Source of the DNA: Saccoglossus kowalevskii
Taxonomy: Eukaryota; Hemichordata; Enteropneusta; Harrimaniidae
Length of the DNA: 47,944 bases
NCBI RefSeq assembly: GCF_000003605.2
Contig: NW_003135352.1
Span: 449,486-497,429 of the forward strand
Direction of reading: 5' to 3'
Below, piece by piece: positions 47,517-47,944 of the stretch; the stretch's first letter is position 1, and each line of letters begins with the position of its first letter. The notes under the pieces are model-generated. The model made no database searches. It had not been told where the DNA came from and worked only from the letters and a program-made list of their open reading frames with translations. A program made the translations under genes and the position numbers.

Positions 47517-47944
47517 AGATCATTACTGATTGGCTGCTTTAAGCTTTTATTATTGTAAATTTATTAATATGCAAATTTTGTTTGAAATATTTTTACAACA
47601 GGTTTTGGACGAATTCTTTGCATTTAACATTGATCCACCTTTTTTCCTTTTTTGGAAGGGGTTATTTCACTAGACTTGCCCCTTTCTGTAGAAAACTTGT
47701 ACCTAAAACTTTCCACGCCTTTTAACCAGCTTGCATTGCAGACTAACGTAATTTGAATAACAAAGTACAATCCCGACTTTTAGAGGCTGAAACAGTGATG
47801 CTGTCGTTTTTTTTATTCAGCATTGAGGCTTCAATAGGACTTTTTACAACTTTGATAAAAAGTTCAGAGCTGAAACTTCGAAGGTTACTGCTTGACCCCT
47901 TTGGTACCACACAGCTTACTGCCTGTATAATTCTCTTTCTTGAC

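Larger units (their letters stand above)
46878..47576. promoter_or_regulatory. Cluster of octamer and CCAAT-box sequences downstream of the gene
   Basis: Perfect octamers (ATTTGCAT or its complement) are at 46878-46885, 47009-47016, 47491-47498 and 47569-47576, with a 7/8 match at 47426. GATTGGCTG (inverted CCAAT box) is at 47455 and 47528, and also at 46695. From 47426 on, the two motifs alternate every 30-40 bases. This could be a promoter or enhancer; no gene is visible beside it. Confidence 0.4.
46801..47944. other. Downstream flank
   Basis: AT-rich flank after the putative poly(A) site, with the MITE at 47181-47357, the octamer/CCAAT cluster and poly-A tracts near 47145-47170. No open frame of note. 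Confidence 0.7.

Noticed and set aside
1-47944. CRISPR arrays, bacterial operons, rRNA genes or viral integrations
   Set aside because: Spliced animal gene, AT-rich introns and absence of such signatures; the tandem repeats have no unique spacers of CRISPR type.

Overview
The window is eukaryotic, almost certainly from an invertebrate animal. It is AT-rich, dominated by non-coding DNA, and contains one recognisable protein-coding gene, on the + strand, split into GT-AG exons. The gene is the 3' part of a PRDM3/PRDM16 (MECOM/EVI1-MDS1/hamlet class) transcription factor. It encodes the C-terminal half of a PR/SET domain, a first zinc-finger cluster, a low-complexity middle with two CtBP-binding motifs (PFDLS, PLDLS), a second cluster of three fingers and an acidic C-terminal tail. 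A single gene carrying both MECOM and PRDM16 hallmarks, with eight fingers and the tail in one exon, argues against a vertebrate. The AT-richness and many small MITE-like repeats would suit a marine invertebrate (hemichordate, echinoderm or lophotrochozoan), but the sequence does not settle the species.

Layout. Positions 1-41346 hold no exon I can support and are best read as intron upstream of the second PR-domain exon, plus any alternative 5' exons I cannot recognise. This stretch contains tandem repeats, a large TAGAA-type pentanucleotide array (36839-37111), poly-A/T and poly-C runs, an assembly gap of N (31255-31600) and copies of two MITE-like families. It also contains two exact RFX-type X-boxes and one perfect palindromic POU octamer pair. 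Coding exons follow at 41347-41481, 41886-41988, 42594-42725 and 43142-45947. The 3' UTR and downstream flank (45948-47944) carry a putative poly(A) signal, another MITE-like element and an unusual cluster of octamer and CCAAT-box sequences.

Points for attention: (1) the last exon changes reading frame near 45380-45480, explained either by one missing base or by a 56-nt mini-intron; (2) the finger corresponding to vertebrate EVI1 finger 2 is absent, and the intron at that position holds a MITE; (3) the giant upstream intron parallels the very large intron of vertebrate MECOM; (4) X-boxes lie in the intron of a gene whose relatives act in ciliated-cell programmes. I found no system that I would call wholly new.
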